From Ignatzschineria indica (GTDB taxonomy: Bacteria > Pseudomonadota > Gammaproteobacteria > Cardiobacteriales > Wohlfahrtiimonadaceae), in contig NZ_QEWR01000003.1 of the NCBI RefSeq assembly GCF_003121925.1, positions 62,001 to 126,000 on the forward strand: a stretch of DNA of 64,000 nucleotides, written 5' to 3'. Below are positions 1 through 11,866 of this stretch, piece after piece (position 1 is the first letter of the stretch; each line of letters opens with the position of its first letter). The notes under the pieces are model-generated. The model had not been told where the DNA came from. It saw only the letters and a list, made by a program, of their open reading frames with translations, and ran no database searches. The position numbers were made by a program, and so were the translations under genes.

Positions 1-671
1 TCTCTATTTATTTTTATATCCAAAAATAGTAAGCAATTCGCCCGACTATTGCAATGATCCGAGAAATATTTAGCAGGGAGAATAGCGCACAAATGGGCGT
101 TTTAGCAGAGTATCAACTCTGATCTCAGCAAAAGTATCGATATCACGCGATATTGATGCCCACATAACGTCGCTCAATCTCAATATTCAATCAAACAATA
201 GAGTGGTCGATACGCTCTTCAATACGCTCTTCAATATACTCTAATCGCTCGACCTATCATCAAGGCACGATAAGAGATATACAATCTCTCTTCAACACTA
301 TAATATAGATAATAGAAGAGATAAAAGATAATACCGATGAAAATCATGATTATCGGGTGATTGAAGGTGATTGAAGGTGATTGAAGGTGATTGAAGGTGA
401 TTGTAAGCGATTATCGCAGTGATGCTAGTAAGCCGTTATGATGAATAGTAACAATCAAAAACAATAACCCTTAATAATCAGTGACAATAATCAATATTAT
501 CAATAGAAAATTATCAAACAACATCATTCAATAATATTATTAAACAATATCGATGCATAATATATTTAATAATAGATCAGTAAGAGATGAATAAGGCGGA
601 ACAAGCGCCGATAAAAGCTCTTCTATTTCGTGGGGATCTCCCCTTTTTAAGCATTCCTATAAGGAGCTCAT
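1..671. other. AT-rich intergenic region, no gene found
   Basis: No convincing coding frame is seen. The stretch is AT-rich and full of short direct repeats, the clearest being the 10-bp array at 361-400. A short GC hairpin (GGGG at 632-635, CCCC at 640-643) followed by five T lies about 25 nt before the next gene's start codon; it could be a weak terminator or attenuator. The spacer ends with a good ribosome binding site, AAGGAG, before the ATG at 672. Confidence 0.6.
361..400. repeat. 10-bp tandem repeat, four perfect copies
   Basis: The unit TTGAAGGTGA is repeated four times without mismatch, flanked by decayed copies on both sides (GGGTGA before, TTGTAAGCGA after). It lies in a non-coding spacer. 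Similar short tandem arrays occur in several other host spacers of this window. Confidence 0.9.
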
Positions 672-1016
672 ATGTTTAAATTAGTGATTCATATTAGTGA
701 TCTCGATAAGTGGCAAACAGTCATTAACAACATCAATAATAGTGTAAAAGGGTTACGCGAAAGCTACACCATCCATGTTGTTGCTAATGTGAATGCGATT
801 CAAGGATATCTCGATCCAAAAATTCGTGAACAGATCACCGCAATTGATGATCCTAATATTCACTTCTTTGCTTGTAACAACTCCCTCATCGGACAAAATG
901 TAACGCCTGAGATGCTCAACCCCGATACAATTCCCTCTAAAATCGGAATCGTTCCTGTAGGGATTATCTCCATTGTGGAAGATCAAAACAATGGTTTTGC
1001 CTATCTGAAACCTTAA
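672..1016 (+). CDS. DsrE-family protein
   Basis: A 114-residue protein of the DsrE/DsrF-like small sulfur-relay fold, recognised by the start with alternating hydrophobic strand (FKLVIHISD), the central strand YTIHVVANVNAIQGYL, the segment IHFFACNNSLIGQN and the closing strand IGIVPVGIISIVEDQNNGFAYLKP. The family typically has a cysteine in the ACxN region, present here at about residue 68, so a role in sulfur handling is possible but unproven. The gene stands alone on the plus strand with a good AAGGAG site in front. Length agrees with the family. Confidence 0.75.
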   Translation: MFKLVIHISDLDKWQTVINNINNSVKGLRESYTIHVVANVNAIQGYLDPKIREQITAIDDPNIHFFACNNSLIGQNVTPEMLNPDTIPSKIGIVPVGIISIVEDQNNGFAYLKP

Positions 1017-1030
1017 GGCTTCACACCTCC

Positions 1031-1058
1031 CATATCACATATCACATATCACATATCA
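1031..1058. repeat. 7-bp tandem repeat
   Basis: CATATCA is repeated four times in a row just after the DsrE-family gene. Non-coding; another example of the short arrays typical of this host's spacers. Confidence 0.85.
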
Positions 1059-1141
1059 CATCCTTCATATTGTGGCACCTGTCATAGACCTGATATCTCA
1101 GACAAGATGGTGATCACGACTAAAATTAAGAACAAAAAAAG

Positions 1142-1171
1142 ACCCCTTAGGATCTATGGATCTTAAGGGGT
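1142..1171 (-). terminator. Rho-independent terminator of trmO/ligA transcript
   Basis: A 13-bp stem (ACCCCTTAGGATC, with one G-U pair) closes a 4-nt loop. On the minus strand the stem is followed by a run of seven T. It lies about 45 bases beyond the trmO stop codon. Confidence 0.85.
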
Positions 1172-1216
1172 AAACTACTCACTCAATAGGAATTAAAAAA
1201 CGAAGTTCGCTTTCCG

Positions 1217-2073
1217 TTAAGTATCCTTCATTTTAGGATCAGCAATATTGATCTTTATCACTCTAAAGCCGATCGTTTCCCTATTTGGCTGATTTTTAGT
1301 CGCATCTTCCAGATCTGATGCCATGTCGCCTTGAAGATCGATCTTCTGAAATTGGATATTCCAATGCAATAATCTTACACCGTAGATTCGAGAGAAATCA
1401 TGATGAAATTGTGGCAGTGGATTTTGCGATACCACCTCGATAATCAATCTTTTCAGATCGGGCGCAAGCGGAAGAATTAATTGTAACGCCGATTCCGCCT
1501 CATCACTAAAGAAAACAGGGTAACGTTCTGGCGGCATCACGGCAAAATCGCTCTTTGCCTCAACAATCGCATCAGCAAAAGGGATATAAGGTTTAATGCA
1601 GTAGATCGGCGTCTTCTCTACAAGATCATGTCCTGAAACGGTAATTTTTCCCGCCTGAAAATCGATCGATTCAATCTTTACAGCAGATAAGCCCAAACCA
1701 TTAGGTCGAAAAGAGCTACGCGTGGCAAAAACTCCCATTCGTGCATTGCCCCCTAAACGTTGTGGGCGGACGGTCCCCTTTCCTTTCCACTCATTTTGAT
1801 GAAAACCAAAAGTGAGCCAAAGATGGCTTGAGAGCTCTAATCCTGTGAGATAGGTCTCATGATCGAAGGGAGGAATCAGGTGAATCACCCCTTCTGCCGC
1901 TGGAACAATACCGGCTTGTCGCGGCACGCCAAACTTTTCAGGAAAACAGCTCTCCATCCACGCGATCGGCTCAATTGTGTGGCTATTTTCCCGGCGCCAT
2001 AACTCCAGATCTACTCTCTTCTGATCTGCTCTCTTCCGATCTGCCAACTTCTGATTCCCCGATTCTAGGCACA

Positions 2074-2074
<1 letters not shown>
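1217..2074 (-). CDS. trmO: tRNA (adenine(37)-N6)-methyltransferase TrmO
   Basis: TrmO (TsaA/YaeB) adds the N6-methyl group to t6A37 of tRNA-Thr using S-adenosylmethionine. The family signature is clear: FGVPRQAGIVP, GLELSSHLWLTFGFHQ, TVRPQRLGGNARMGVFATRS and SFRPNGLGLSAVKIE lie at about residues 48-135. A C-terminal domain follows. The protein (285 aa) has an N-terminal extension of about 30 residues that E. coli TrmO lacks. It is encoded by an imperfect direct repeat (about 2010-2050), so the true start may lie further in, though no other ATG is available before the conserved core. The start codon overlaps the ligA stop, so it is probably translated from the ligA message. Confidence 0.9.
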
Positions 2075-4203
<2,129 letters not shown>

Positions 4204-4223
4204 CTAAAATGATTTCTGATTTT

Positions 4224-4289
4224 TAGTTTCTGGTTTCTAGTTTCTAGTTTCTTCTATAACCACTTCTTCTATTCATTTCTTCTATTCAT
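4224..4289. repeat. Short degenerate tandem repeats upstream of ligA
   Basis: Four 7-bp units of TAGTTTC type (4224-4251) are followed by two perfect tandem copies of the 13-mer TTCTTCTATTCAT (4264-4289). Non-coding spacer between the zipA terminator and ligA; any ligA promoter must lie in or next to this tract. Confidence 0.8.
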
Positions 4290-4312
4290 CTTTTCTGAAA
4301 TGATTATAAAAA

Positions 4313-4337
4313 AAGTGCTGTTATTGTAACAGCACTT
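4313..4337 (-). terminator. Rho-independent terminator of zipA
   Basis: A perfect 11-bp stem (AAGTGCTGTTA / TAACAGCACTT) with a 3-nt loop is followed on the minus strand by a T-rich run. It lies about 40 bases beyond the zipA stop. Confidence 0.9.
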
Positions 4338-4375
4338 CCTCACTTTCGTTCTTTTGCAAAACAATTCACCGGCAA

Positions 4376-5377
4376 TTAACGGCGGCGCTGTTCATACGCC
4401 TCATAAGCACGTTCCCACTCCTCATTATCGAGCTTATTCACCTTATGGAAGAGCTCAATCAGATCCTCACGACTCATCGGTCGCTGATGGGTATCTAGAA
4501 TTGTCCCTCCTAATGCGGAGTTAAAGTGGTAGATGCCGGCAAGGAGCTGCTCAATCGTACTAATATCGGGATCAGGTCCAGGGATTTTGGAGAAGAAGAT
4601 GAGTCCCGGCGTTGTATCATCAAGATGATGGCGCACAAGTTCCTCATCAAACACCCCTTCTCCCAATAGATGACCAATTGAGTACATCGGCTCATCCCCA
4701 TAATGGGTGGTTGTTAGAAGTTGGATAAATCCACCATTCTCTACCCGAAGATCGAGCTCATGCGCTACTGTTAAGATCTCTTTAAAGGTATAAGGCTGAT
4801 CAGGTGCGGCACTTAAAATCAGAGCGACTGTCTCTACCGCCGCAGGGCGCATCAAATTACCATCATCACTATAATCATCGAGCTCTGCACGATTCCCGCG
4901 GAAAAAGTCGGAGACTTTCTGTAAAAAGCCACTCTTAGGTGCGTCATCATCTTGGCGAAGCGGCGCATCGATCACCATCTCTTCATCTGCCACAAAAGTA
5001 GGTTCTGCACTCTCATAGCCACTCTTATTACCACCCTCATTGCCTATCGAGTCGCTTCCCTCTACTGCGCCATCAGCACTCACAGCTTCAGTTCGCACGA
5101 CAGACTCTCTAGCGAGATTATCACCCCGATCATCTCCTTTTGGACGATAGGAGAGATCATCATGATCGATCCCCGGCATCTCTTCAAAGGTGAGGTTTTC
5201 TACCGAAGGTTCTTTCATCTCAACCCCTTCCGCATTCTCACCATCGATAAAGAGATCCTTCAAATCAGGCTCTACTTTATCTGCAATTTCCTCTTTGACA
5301 TTATTCCGCTCAAGGCGAACCCAATAGACGGCTGCCGCGATCAAAAGAAGCGCAATTAAGATATAGACAATGATCAT
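4376..5377 (-). CDS. zipA: Cell division protein ZipA
   Basis: ZipA is an inner-membrane protein that tethers and stabilises FtsZ at the division ring. The protein shows a single N-terminal membrane anchor (about residues 2-20, IIVYILIALLLIAAAVYWV), then a long acidic, poorly ordered linker, then the globular FtsZ-binding domain from about residue 185 (ETVALILSAAPDQPYTFKEI, GGFIQLLTTTHYGDEPMYSIGHLL, PGLIFFSKIPGPD). This layout and length fit ZipA of Gammaproteobacteria. It is followed by its own terminator. Confidence 0.93.
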   Translation of the reverse strand: MIIVYILIALLLIAAAVYWVRLERNNVKEEIADKVEPDLKDLFIDGENAEGVEMKEPSVENLTFEEMPGIDHDDLSYRPKGDDRGDNLARESVVRTEAVSADGAVEGSDSIGNEGGNKSGYESAEPTFVADEEMVIDAPLRQDDDAPKSGFLQKVSDFFRGNRAELDDYSDDGNLMRPAAVETVALILSAAPDQPYTFKEILTVAHELDLRVENGGFIQLLTTTHYGDEPMYSIGHLLGEGVFDEELVRHHLDDTTPGLIFFSKIPGPDPDISTIEQLLAGIYHFNSALGGTILDTHQRPMSREDLIELFHKVNKLDNEEWERAYEAYEQRRR

Positions 5378-5520
5378 AATAGTGATGACTTCCTACTAAA
5401 TTAAGATGGCAAAGTAATAGCGATGTGCATCGCATCTCATATCAACACACAATTACTAAATATTACCCTATTTTTCATCTGATTACTCCCTCTCAGAGCG
5501 ATTTTTGTGAAATATAGAGA

Positions 5521-6672
5521 TTAACGACGCTCCTCTTGAGGGAGAGATCCTACAATGGTTCCGGCAAAGAGATCATAGAGAGTTCTTCTAAAGAGCGGAT
5601 CTCTAGTTGCCCAGAGAAGCGTAAGCAGAAAGAGAATGCCACCAATGATCGGAATTGCTGTCAAGAAGTTGATGCCGATATAGAAGAGCATTGTTCTAAA
5701 GATCGCAATATTCCAACTCATCAATCCACCCGTTCTTAAACTATAGACACGCATATTGAAAAGTCGTTTACCTAGCGATGCGCCATAGAGCTTCTCTAGC
5801 AGAATAAAGTAGAGAACAAAGGTGAGGCTCACCCAGATAGAGAGTACCGACATCATCTCCTCTAAAACCGGTTGAAGCTCGGGATTTGCCATCAGATCTT
5901 CAACAGAGAGATGCCCTTTTGCTAGGGTAAAATACTCCTGAAAGGGTGCTGTATCAATCAGATTGAGCATCCCCAATAGATAGATCACAACAAAAGAGAG
6001 AAAGGAGATAATCAGGTAATCGAGAATAAATGCTAATGTTCTTCGCCCTAATCTTGCCGGCATAAAACCTGCAAGGGAGGGAGGAATCAACATCGCTTTC
6101 ACTTGTGCAAACATCTTCTCAATATTCTCTTTACTCAAATCATTCAGATTGAGCTGCGGAATCTCCTGTTGCTGAGAGTTTCGATTCTCTTCACCACTCT
6201 CCTCTTGCCGACGAAGATCATCCTGATTGCCTTCTGCCTCCTGATGACTCGATAAATCTGCAACCCCCATCTCTTGTGAAGAAGATCTCTCTTCAGAGGC
6301 GTGATCCGTTTGACGAGTGTGAGGAGTATCAGAATCTGTTGCTGTCGAATGATCGTTCACTGAAGCTTCATGCACCGCGCTCTCATCGAGTTTTGGGCGT
6401 TCAACGTCAGTAGCATGATCACCAATAGAGAGATCGACAATCTCTAGACGCAAACCTTGCGCTTGGAAGAATCCCTCAAGCTGAGCGACCTCTTCAGCAG
6501 AAGCTTCCTCTCTTAAGGTAACGCCGCCGGGGATAAACCATTTTGAGATCTCTTCGGGAGCGACATTGTATGCTTTTGCAATCGCTAAAATGACCTGCTC
6601 TTTCGCAAATCCCGGTAATAGTTCGCCTGTAAAACGAACCTGATACTTTCTACTCTTCTCTCTATTACTCAT
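5521..6672 (-). CDS. RDD-family membrane protein with N-terminal domain
   Basis: A C-terminal RDD domain (about residues 205-375) has the characteristic start RLGRRTLAFILDYLI, several hydrophobic segments, and the motif GASLGKRLFNMRVYS. RDD proteins are poorly characterised inner-membrane proteins. The first 80 residues form a small folded domain (YQVRFTGELLPGFAKEQVILAIAKAYNV) resembling an RNA/DNA-interaction or tetratricopeptide-like module; it was not identified. A charged, Ser/Glu/Gln-rich linker joins the two. Function unknown. Confidence 0.75.
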   Translation of the reverse strand: MSNREKSRKYQVRFTGELLPGFAKEQVILAIAKAYNVAPEEISKWFIPGGVTLREEASAEEVAQLEGFFQAQGLRLEIVDLSIGDHATDVERPKLDESAVHEASVNDHSTATDSDTPHTRQTDHASEERSSSQEMGVADLSSHQEAEGNQDDLRRQEESGEENRNSQQQEIPQLNLNDLSKENIEKMFAQVKAMLIPPSLAGFMPARLGRRTLAFILDYLIISFLSFVVIYLLGMLNLIDTAPFQEYFTLAKGHLSVEDLMANPELQPVLEEMMSVLSIWVSLTFVLYFILLEKLYGASLGKRLFNMRVYSLRTGGLMSWNIAIFRTMLFYIGINFLTAIPIIGGILFLLTLLWATRDPLFRRTLYDLFAGTIVGSLPQEERR

Positions 6673-6691
6673 TGATCTTTTCCAATCTTAT

Positions 6692-6738
6692 CTGTGTAAT
6701 TTTGTCTGTGTAATTTTATCTGTGTAATCTTATCTGTA
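6692..6738. repeat. 14-bp tandem repeat in a 342-bp spacer
   Basis: CTGTGTAATTTTGT-type units are repeated three times (6692-6733) plus a partial copy, just upstream of the RDD gene start. The rest of the spacer (to 7014) is rich in GATC/GATCGA words and shows no gene. Confidence 0.8.
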
Positions 6739-7014
6739 GGAGACCTTTATGGCCTACCTCGAGGATCTACCATCTCAATCTGCGATAAATTCAATCGACA
6801 TCTGATTAACTTCTGATCGTCTTCTGATCGACCGGCGATCGATCTTGGATCGACTATCATTTCTCTTCATCATTTCGCCCCATTTTAGCACACCTTCCAA
6901 TAAGGTTTTAAAGTGCTCTGCTCTCATAAAATAACTGATCAATAGATCAATCATGACGATTAAAAAGGGATACTAAGAGGGCTTCCTCCTCTCCCCTCTA
7001 CTCTCCCCTCTACA

Positions 7015-7662
7015 CTACTCTCCCCAACGCGACATCAATTGATGGGGAATATCGAGCTGATCTAAAATACGCGCCACCATAAAGTCGATAATATCTTCAA
7101 CCGATTGGGGCCTGTGATAAAACCCAGGATTTGCCGGCATAATCTGTACATTCATCTGACTTAAGCGCAACATATTCTCTAAATGAATCTGATTAAAGGG
7201 AGCTTCTCTCACCACTAACATTAAGTTTCTACGCTCTTTAATCATCACATCTGCCGCTCTTTCGATCAGATTATTCGATTGCCCCGAAGCAACTGCCGCT
7301 AACATCCCCATCGAGCAGGGACAGATCACCATAGCATAAGAGGTATTTGAGCCGGAAGCTAAGGGTGCTGTCCACTCCTTTTCACTATAGAGCTGAATCA
7401 AGTCGGGATCAGTAATTGAAAATCGTTGCATCAAGCGCTGCTTCTGCTCCGCCCCTCTACTACCGAGGTGGATATCCATCTCTAATGCAAGAACCATCAA
7501 TGCCGCCTGCGTTAAGAGGACATTGACGGGATAGCCCGATTGTACTAAGACCTCAATCAGACGCAATCCATATTGCGCACCCGATGCACCTGAGAGCGCC
7601 ACGGTCACGCGATCTCGCTCTTGATAAGGTTTCTCCGGGGCTTTATAGTAACGATCACCCAT
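7015..7662 (-). CDS. ubiX: UbiX-family flavin prenyltransferase
   Basis: UbiX makes prenylated FMN, the cofactor of the UbiD decarboxylase in ubiquinone synthesis. Signatures are VALSGASGAQYGLRLIEVL at the N-terminus (FMN site), CPCSMGMLAAVASGQSNNLI, RAADVMIKERRNL, and NPGFYHRPQSVEDIIDFMVARILDQL at the C-terminus. I placed the start at the ATG at 7662 (215 aa), preceded by a GGAAGGGAAG site. The frame is open 54 codons further upstream, but that part is AT-rich, unlike the family, and unlikely to be coding. Confidence 0.9.
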   Translation of the reverse strand: MGDRYYKAPEKPYQERDRVTVALSGASGAQYGLRLIEVLVQSGYPVNVLLTQAALMVLALEMDIHLGSRGAEQKQRLMQRFSITDPDLIQLYSEKEWTAPLASGSNTSYAMVICPCSMGMLAAVASGQSNNLIERAADVMIKERRNLMLVVREAPFNQIHLENMLRLSQMNVQIMPANPGFYHRPQSVEDIIDFMVARILDQLDIPHQLMSRWGE

Positions 7663-7854
7663 TTTCAGACGCTTCCCTTCCTGATTCTTAAGATTCTGAT
7701 TCCTAAGATTATAATTTAAAAAAACTGAATAAATATTCGACAAAAAAATCGATAAAAGTTCGAGAAAACTCGATAGATAAAATTGTATAAAATTACATAA
7801 AATGACTTCAAAGAATACCTTCAAAACACGGCTTCAAAGAATAACTCTGATGCA

Positions 7855-8706
7855 TTATTTTGATGCTTTACATTCGATCTCCACCTTAATATCGAGCGCT
7901 TTAGCATAATAGGGGGCTGTTGTAACGATACCATTCACCCCTGTCTGACAATATTGCTCAATATTACTCCCATTAATACCACCTGCAGCTAAAATATGGA
8001 GATCAGGATAATGGATACGCAACTCCGCAACAGCCTCTTTTAACGCCTCAACAGAGAGCTTATCAAATTGAATAATATCAACACCCATCTTCGCAAAACG
8101 ACGCGCCTCTTCCATTGAATCAGCCTCAATCACAATTCGCTTCTCACATGCAAGATGGCGAATCTCGGCAATCTTCGCAGCTAATGCTTCATCACTACCT
8201 AAAAATTGACGATGCTGTTTAAAGATTAAAATCGTTTCAGAGAGCCCTAAACGATGGGGAACAGCGCCGCCGGCAACAATTCCATTGATCGCTAAAGCTT
8301 TCGTGCCAGGAATACTCTTACGCGTCGTCAAAAGCGCAACCTTAGGAGAAGCCGCTTCACAGATATCCACCATTTTCCGCGTCATCGTCGCAACGCCGGA
8401 GCTATAATCGAGAATATTTTGCCCCACCTTCCAGAGTGTGTGAATATTTGCACCACTCCCTCTTGCTTTAAGAAGCTCATCTCCTGCTGCAATCCTTGTG
8501 CCGGAACGCTTCATAGAGAGAAGCTCAATATCGAGATGACGGCAGAGTTTTGCCACAATCTCTGTACCGGCAACAACCCCATCCATCCGTGTAATATAGC
8601 GGATCTCTGCCGGTGCCTGATCAATCCCTAATAGCTCGGATGTAAGATCGATATAGGGGATATCCTCTTCAATAAGACGCTCTATCGCGGCCGTTGTCAC
8701 AAACAT
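7855..8706 (-). CDS. modD: ModD, NadC-like phosphoribosyltransferase
   Basis: A 283-residue protein homologous to quinolinate phosphoribosyltransferase (NadC), of the ModD subgroup. Seen: the N-terminal half with EDIPYIDLTSELLG, the central TTRKSIPGTKALAINGIVAGGAVPHRLGLSETILIFKQH (substrate/PRPP site region), and the barrel end ADSMEEARRFAKMGVDIIQFDKLS and ILAAGGINGSNIEQY. ModD genes are usually found near molybdate transport genes, but none are visible here, so its substrate is unclear. The start is taken at 8706, seven codons inside the longest frame, because the GAGGAG site lies directly in front of it. Confidence 0.8.
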   Translation of the reverse strand: MFVTTAAIERLIEEDIPYIDLTSELLGIDQAPAEIRYITRMDGVVAGTEIVAKLCRHLDIELLSMKRSGTRIAAGDELLKARGSGANIHTLWKVGQNILDYSSGVATMTRKMVDICEAASPKVALLTTRKSIPGTKALAINGIVAGGAVPHRLGLSETILIFKQHRQFLGSDEALAAKIAEIRHLACEKRIVIEADSMEEARRFAKMGVDIIQFDKLSVEALKEAVAELRIHYPDLHILAAGGINGSNIEQYCQTGVNGIVTTAPYYAKALDIKVEIECKASK

Positions 8707-8757
8707 AGTCTGCTCCTCTCTCTTCACTAGCTCTCTTCACCAGCTCTCTTATAAAAA

Positions 8758-8785
8758 AGCGCTCTATGATGCTTCACAGAACGCT
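8758..8785 (-). terminator. Terminator after hslO
   Basis: Stem AGCGCTCT/AGAACGCT (one mismatch) with an inner TGA/TCA extension. On the minus strand it is followed by six T. It ends the TerC-hslO transcript before modD. Confidence 0.7.
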
Positions 8786-8895
8786 CTCACTATTGATAAA
8801 TTTTGATTCATCATTTTTGCTTCAATCGATTAGATAGAAGTTTGATGTCAGTTTAATCTAAATTGGATGTCAATTTGATGCAAAATATTGCTCTT

Positions 8896-9792
8896 TTAAG
8901 CATCTAACTTCTGCTGCTCTTCCGGTGTACAGAGTGAGAAATCGATATCATTCTCACTAAAGAGATAACGCTTACCGCAGAAACCGCAATCGACATAGAC
9001 ACTTCCTGATTGCTCTTCTAAAAGCTCCCGCAATTCACTCTCACCCAAATGATAGAGCATCGTTAACGAGCGCTCTTTTGAACAATTACACTCAAAGTGG
9101 AACTGCTCTGGTTCAAAGAGACGAACCGCAAGCTCCTCATCAGTCTCATAGAGGCGATAGAGTAACTCTTCTGTTGAGAGCGTTAATAACTCCTCTTCTG
9201 TTGCCGTCTCTGCAAGCATAATGGCACGATTGAAAAGATCTTCATTATGAATCTCTCCAGGAAGGCGTTGAATCATCAATCCCCCCGCCGCTTTAGGACC
9301 TGTTGCTAAGAAGAGGCGTGTTGGTAACTGTTCAGATGTCTCAAAGTAGTACTCGATCGCTTTTGCGATACTCTCCTCAGTCAGAGAGATCACCCCTTGA
9401 TAGGGCTGTTTAAAGTGGGGAGCATCGATTGTAATCACCACTCTTCCATCACCGCAGAGCTCTTTTAAGGTAGTTAACCCTTCAACATCGCCATCGATTT
9501 TAGCCGTTGCGCGCAAACCATGAAGATGGTTGACTTGAACCACTAAGAGACTGACAGGACCATTCCCTTCGATCTGTACCGTTAATCGACCTTCAATCTT
9601 GATCGTTGCCCCTAAAAGCGCTGTGGTTGCGATCAACTCACCCAATAACTTTTCAACATTCTTAGGATAGTGACGACGGACGAGATGCTCGCGCCAAGTA
9701 TGTTCTAACAACACGCGCTCACCACGAATCGGTAATTTATCAAAGATAAAACGATCTAAATGATCCACACTCTTCTCTTTATTATTAATCAT
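8896..9792 (-). CDS. hslO: Redox-regulated chaperone Hsp33
   Basis: Hsp33 is a cytoplasmic holdase activated by oxidation. The four zinc-binding cysteines of the redox switch are present: C235 and C237 (CNC) and C269 and C272 (CGFC). The N-terminal domain shows the family segments ATTALLGATIKIEGRLTVQIEGNGPVSLLVV and FLATGPKAAGGLMIQRLPG. Length 298 aa is normal. Its start overlaps the last codons of the upstream TerC/CBS gene by 8 bases, so the two are co-translated. Confidence 0.95.
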   Translation of the reverse strand: MINNKEKSVDHLDRFIFDKLPIRGERVLLEHTWREHLVRRHYPKNVEKLLGELIATTALLGATIKIEGRLTVQIEGNGPVSLLVVQVNHLHGLRATAKIDGDVEGLTTLKELCGDGRVVITIDAPHFKQPYQGVISLTEESIAKAIEYYFETSEQLPTRLFLATGPKAAGGLMIQRLPGEIHNEDLFNRAIMLAETATEEELLTLSTEELLYRLYETDEELAVRLFEPEQFHFECNCSKERSLTMLYHLGESELRELLEEQSGSVYVDCGFCGKRYLFSENDIDFSLCTPEEQQKLDA

Positions 9793-11371
9793 GCTCTTCC
9801 TCTATATTGTCACTGCTCTCTTCAAGCCGCTTTACATTGACCATTAAGATTCGTTTGTCATCTACATCTGTCACCGCAAAACGGAAACCTTCGATATCTA
9901 GAGAATCGCCCTTTTCAGGAAGGCTATCGAATTGATCCACCATCAAGCCTCCCAATGAGCTGTAATCACCATCTTCATCAACAAGACCGCGAATATTGAG
10001 TGTCTGCTCTACCAGTAATAGATCACAGCCGGCATCGATATTCCACTCATCATCGGAGACCTTCTCAATTGAGAGTCCCTCATCTTCATCAGGGAACTCT
10101 CCGGCAATTGCTTCAAAGACATCTAATAGTGTAATAACCCCTTGAACACCACCAAAATCATCGGTTACGACAACAAGGTGCGCTTTACTCTCCCGGAAGA
10201 TATCCATCATCTTCAAGACGCTTGTTGAGCGATGGGAGAAGATCACATGCTTAATCGATTCTTCTTGGATGCGACCATGTTCAATAAGATCCATTACAAT
10301 ATCTTTCGATCGTGCAACCCCTTTGACATTATCTAAGGTGCCATCACAGATCGGAAATTGATTATGGGGATTCTCATTCATGCTTTCAAGAAGGCGCTCT
10401 TTAGAATCTTGAATATTGATCCAGGAGATCTCATTTCTTGGCGTCATAATAGAGCGAATTGTTCTCTCCCCTAATGTTAAGACGCCACTAACCATGTTAC
10501 GCTCATCCTCGCCAAAGAGAATCGGAGTCTCTTCATCCTTCTTCTCTTCACTATCCTCTTCATCGGACTCTTCTGGCTGATTACCTAAAAGACGAAGCAC
10601 AAGATTAGCGGTACGCTCCCGGCGAGAGTATTGGTTATTTGCACTCTCTTGCTTACGATTGATCCATTGATTGATCAACTCAATAAAGAGGGAGAAGCCG
10701 ATCGCGGCATAGATATAACCTTTCGGTACTTCAAAGCCAAAACCTTCTACCACTAAGGTTAGACCGATCATCAAGAGGAAGCTTAAACAGAGCACCACAA
10801 TCGTCGGATGCTTATGGACAAAGATCGTTAAGGCTTTTGCGGCAAAGATCATCATTCCCATAGAGATGGTGACAGCTAAAATCATCACCCAGAGGTAATT
10901 GGCAATACTCGTTGCCGTAATCACCGCATCAAAGGAGAAGACCGCATCAAGCACAATAATCTGTAGAACGATGGGCCAAAATTTTGCATAGGTTTTAGAG
11001 CGATTACTCAGCTCAATCTCCCCTTCAATTCGTTCATGAAGTTCCCGTGTGGCTTTTTGAATCAAGAAAAATCCGCCCAAGACCATTATAATATCCCTAA
11101 ATGAGAAGGGATGATGGAAGATGGGATCAACAAAGAGTGGTTCTGTTAGCGTAATCAGCCAGCTCATAATAGAGAGCAGAATGATGCGCATTATTAAGGC
11201 TAAGGAGAGACCGATCACACGGGCTCTGTTACGCTGTTGGGGTGGAAGTTTATTGGCAAGAATTGCAATAAAGATTAGGTTATCAATCCCTAATATCACC
11301 TCTAATAACAGAAGGATAACGAGCGATACCCACACTGATGGATCAATCAACGACCCCAAAAATACTTCCAT
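9785..11371 (-). CDS. TerC-family membrane protein with CBS and CorC domains
   Basis: The first about 230 residues are a TerC-type integral membrane domain with seven or eight hydrophobic segments and the family acidic motifs (LLEVILGIDNLIFIAILANKLP; VLDAVFSFDAVITATSIANYL). A pair of CBS domains follows (ERTIRSIMTPRNEISWIN to GGVQGVITLLDVFEAIAGEFPDEDE), then a C-terminal CorC/HlyC transporter-associated domain. This architecture matches E. coli YoaE/YegH proteins, proposed to take part in metal-ion homeostasis. Overlaps hslO. Confidence 0.85.
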   Translation of the reverse strand: MEVFLGSLIDPSVWVSLVILLLLEVILGIDNLIFIAILANKLPPQQRNRARVIGLSLALIMRIILLSIMSWLITLTEPLFVDPIFHHPFSFRDIIMVLGGFFLIQKATRELHERIEGEIELSNRSKTYAKFWPIVLQIIVLDAVFSFDAVITATSIANYLWVMILAVTISMGMMIFAAKALTIFVHKHPTIVVLCLSFLLMIGLTLVVEGFGFEVPKGYIYAAIGFSLFIELINQWINRKQESANNQYSRRERTANLVLRLLGNQPEESDEEDSEEKKDEETPILFGEDERNMVSGVLTLGERTIRSIMTPRNEISWINIQDSKERLLESMNENPHNQFPICDGTLDNVKGVARSKDIVMDLIEHGRIQEESIKHVIFSHRSTSVLKMMDIFRESKAHLVVVTDDFGGVQGVITLLDVFEAIAGEFPDEDEGLSIEKVSDDEWNIDAGCDLLLVEQTLNIRGLVDEDGDYSSLGGLMVDQFDSLPEKGDSLDIEGFRFAVTDVDDKRILMVNVKRLEESSDNIEEEHD

Positions 11372-11866
11372 GATTCTCCTTCTAAGAATTCTAAGAATAT
11401 ATGGTCTACAAGGTATATGGCATACAGAATATATGACATAAAGAATATATGGTATCTAGACAACTATAAATTCAAGCCTACTCAATCAGCTTTAGAATCC
11501 ACTTTAGAATCAACTTTAGATTTTGAGAGAGGTTACAATATAGTCGTGAGATAACAGATAATAAGGTTTATTTTACACCATTTTTAAAAAACTTAATAAG
11601 GGCAATCTGATTTAATCATGATTCTTCGGACCATTTCCCTACGATTTTATCGTTCAATTTATAGATCACTCTATAGATAACTTATATCGGTGATTGATAT
11701 CGATGGTTGATATCAATGATTTCTGATAGATCATTTCATAGATCTCATTCAATGAATGATTCAATGAGTGATTCGATAGATGACTGAATAGATGATTGAG
11801 TAGATGATTCAATCGATAATTGATCCTCCTATGGGACCCTACTTTTGATAACAAGAAGCAAAACGA
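11372..11866. other. Divergent spacer with two degenerate repeat tracts
   Basis: This 495-bp spacer separates the TerC/CBS gene (minus) from mutS (plus), so it must hold both promoters. Two tracts of decayed direct repeats are seen: AGAATATATGG-type units (about 11394-11455) and roughly 120 bp of GATGATTGAAT/GATGATTCAAT-type units (about 11695-11825). No gene is supported here. Confidence 0.7.

Noticed and set aside
361-400. Tandem array as a possible CRISPR
   Set aside because: Units are 10 bp without spacers; no cas genes in the window.
632-648. GGGG/CCCC hairpin plus five T before the DsrE gene as a firm terminator
   Set aside because: Only four base pairs and no upstream gene in the window; kept only as a remark on the spacer.
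2031-2042. CTCTTCCGATCT, a 12-nt match to the end of a common sequencing adapter
   Set aside because: It lies inside a local imperfect repeat of the same type and the trmO frame runs through without a break, so it is more likely natural than adapter carry-over.
7663-7824. Upstream 54-codon extension of ubiX
   Set aside because: Very AT-rich, Phe/Leu/Ile/Asn-rich translation unlike UbiX, and a good ribosome binding site precedes the inner ATG at 7662.
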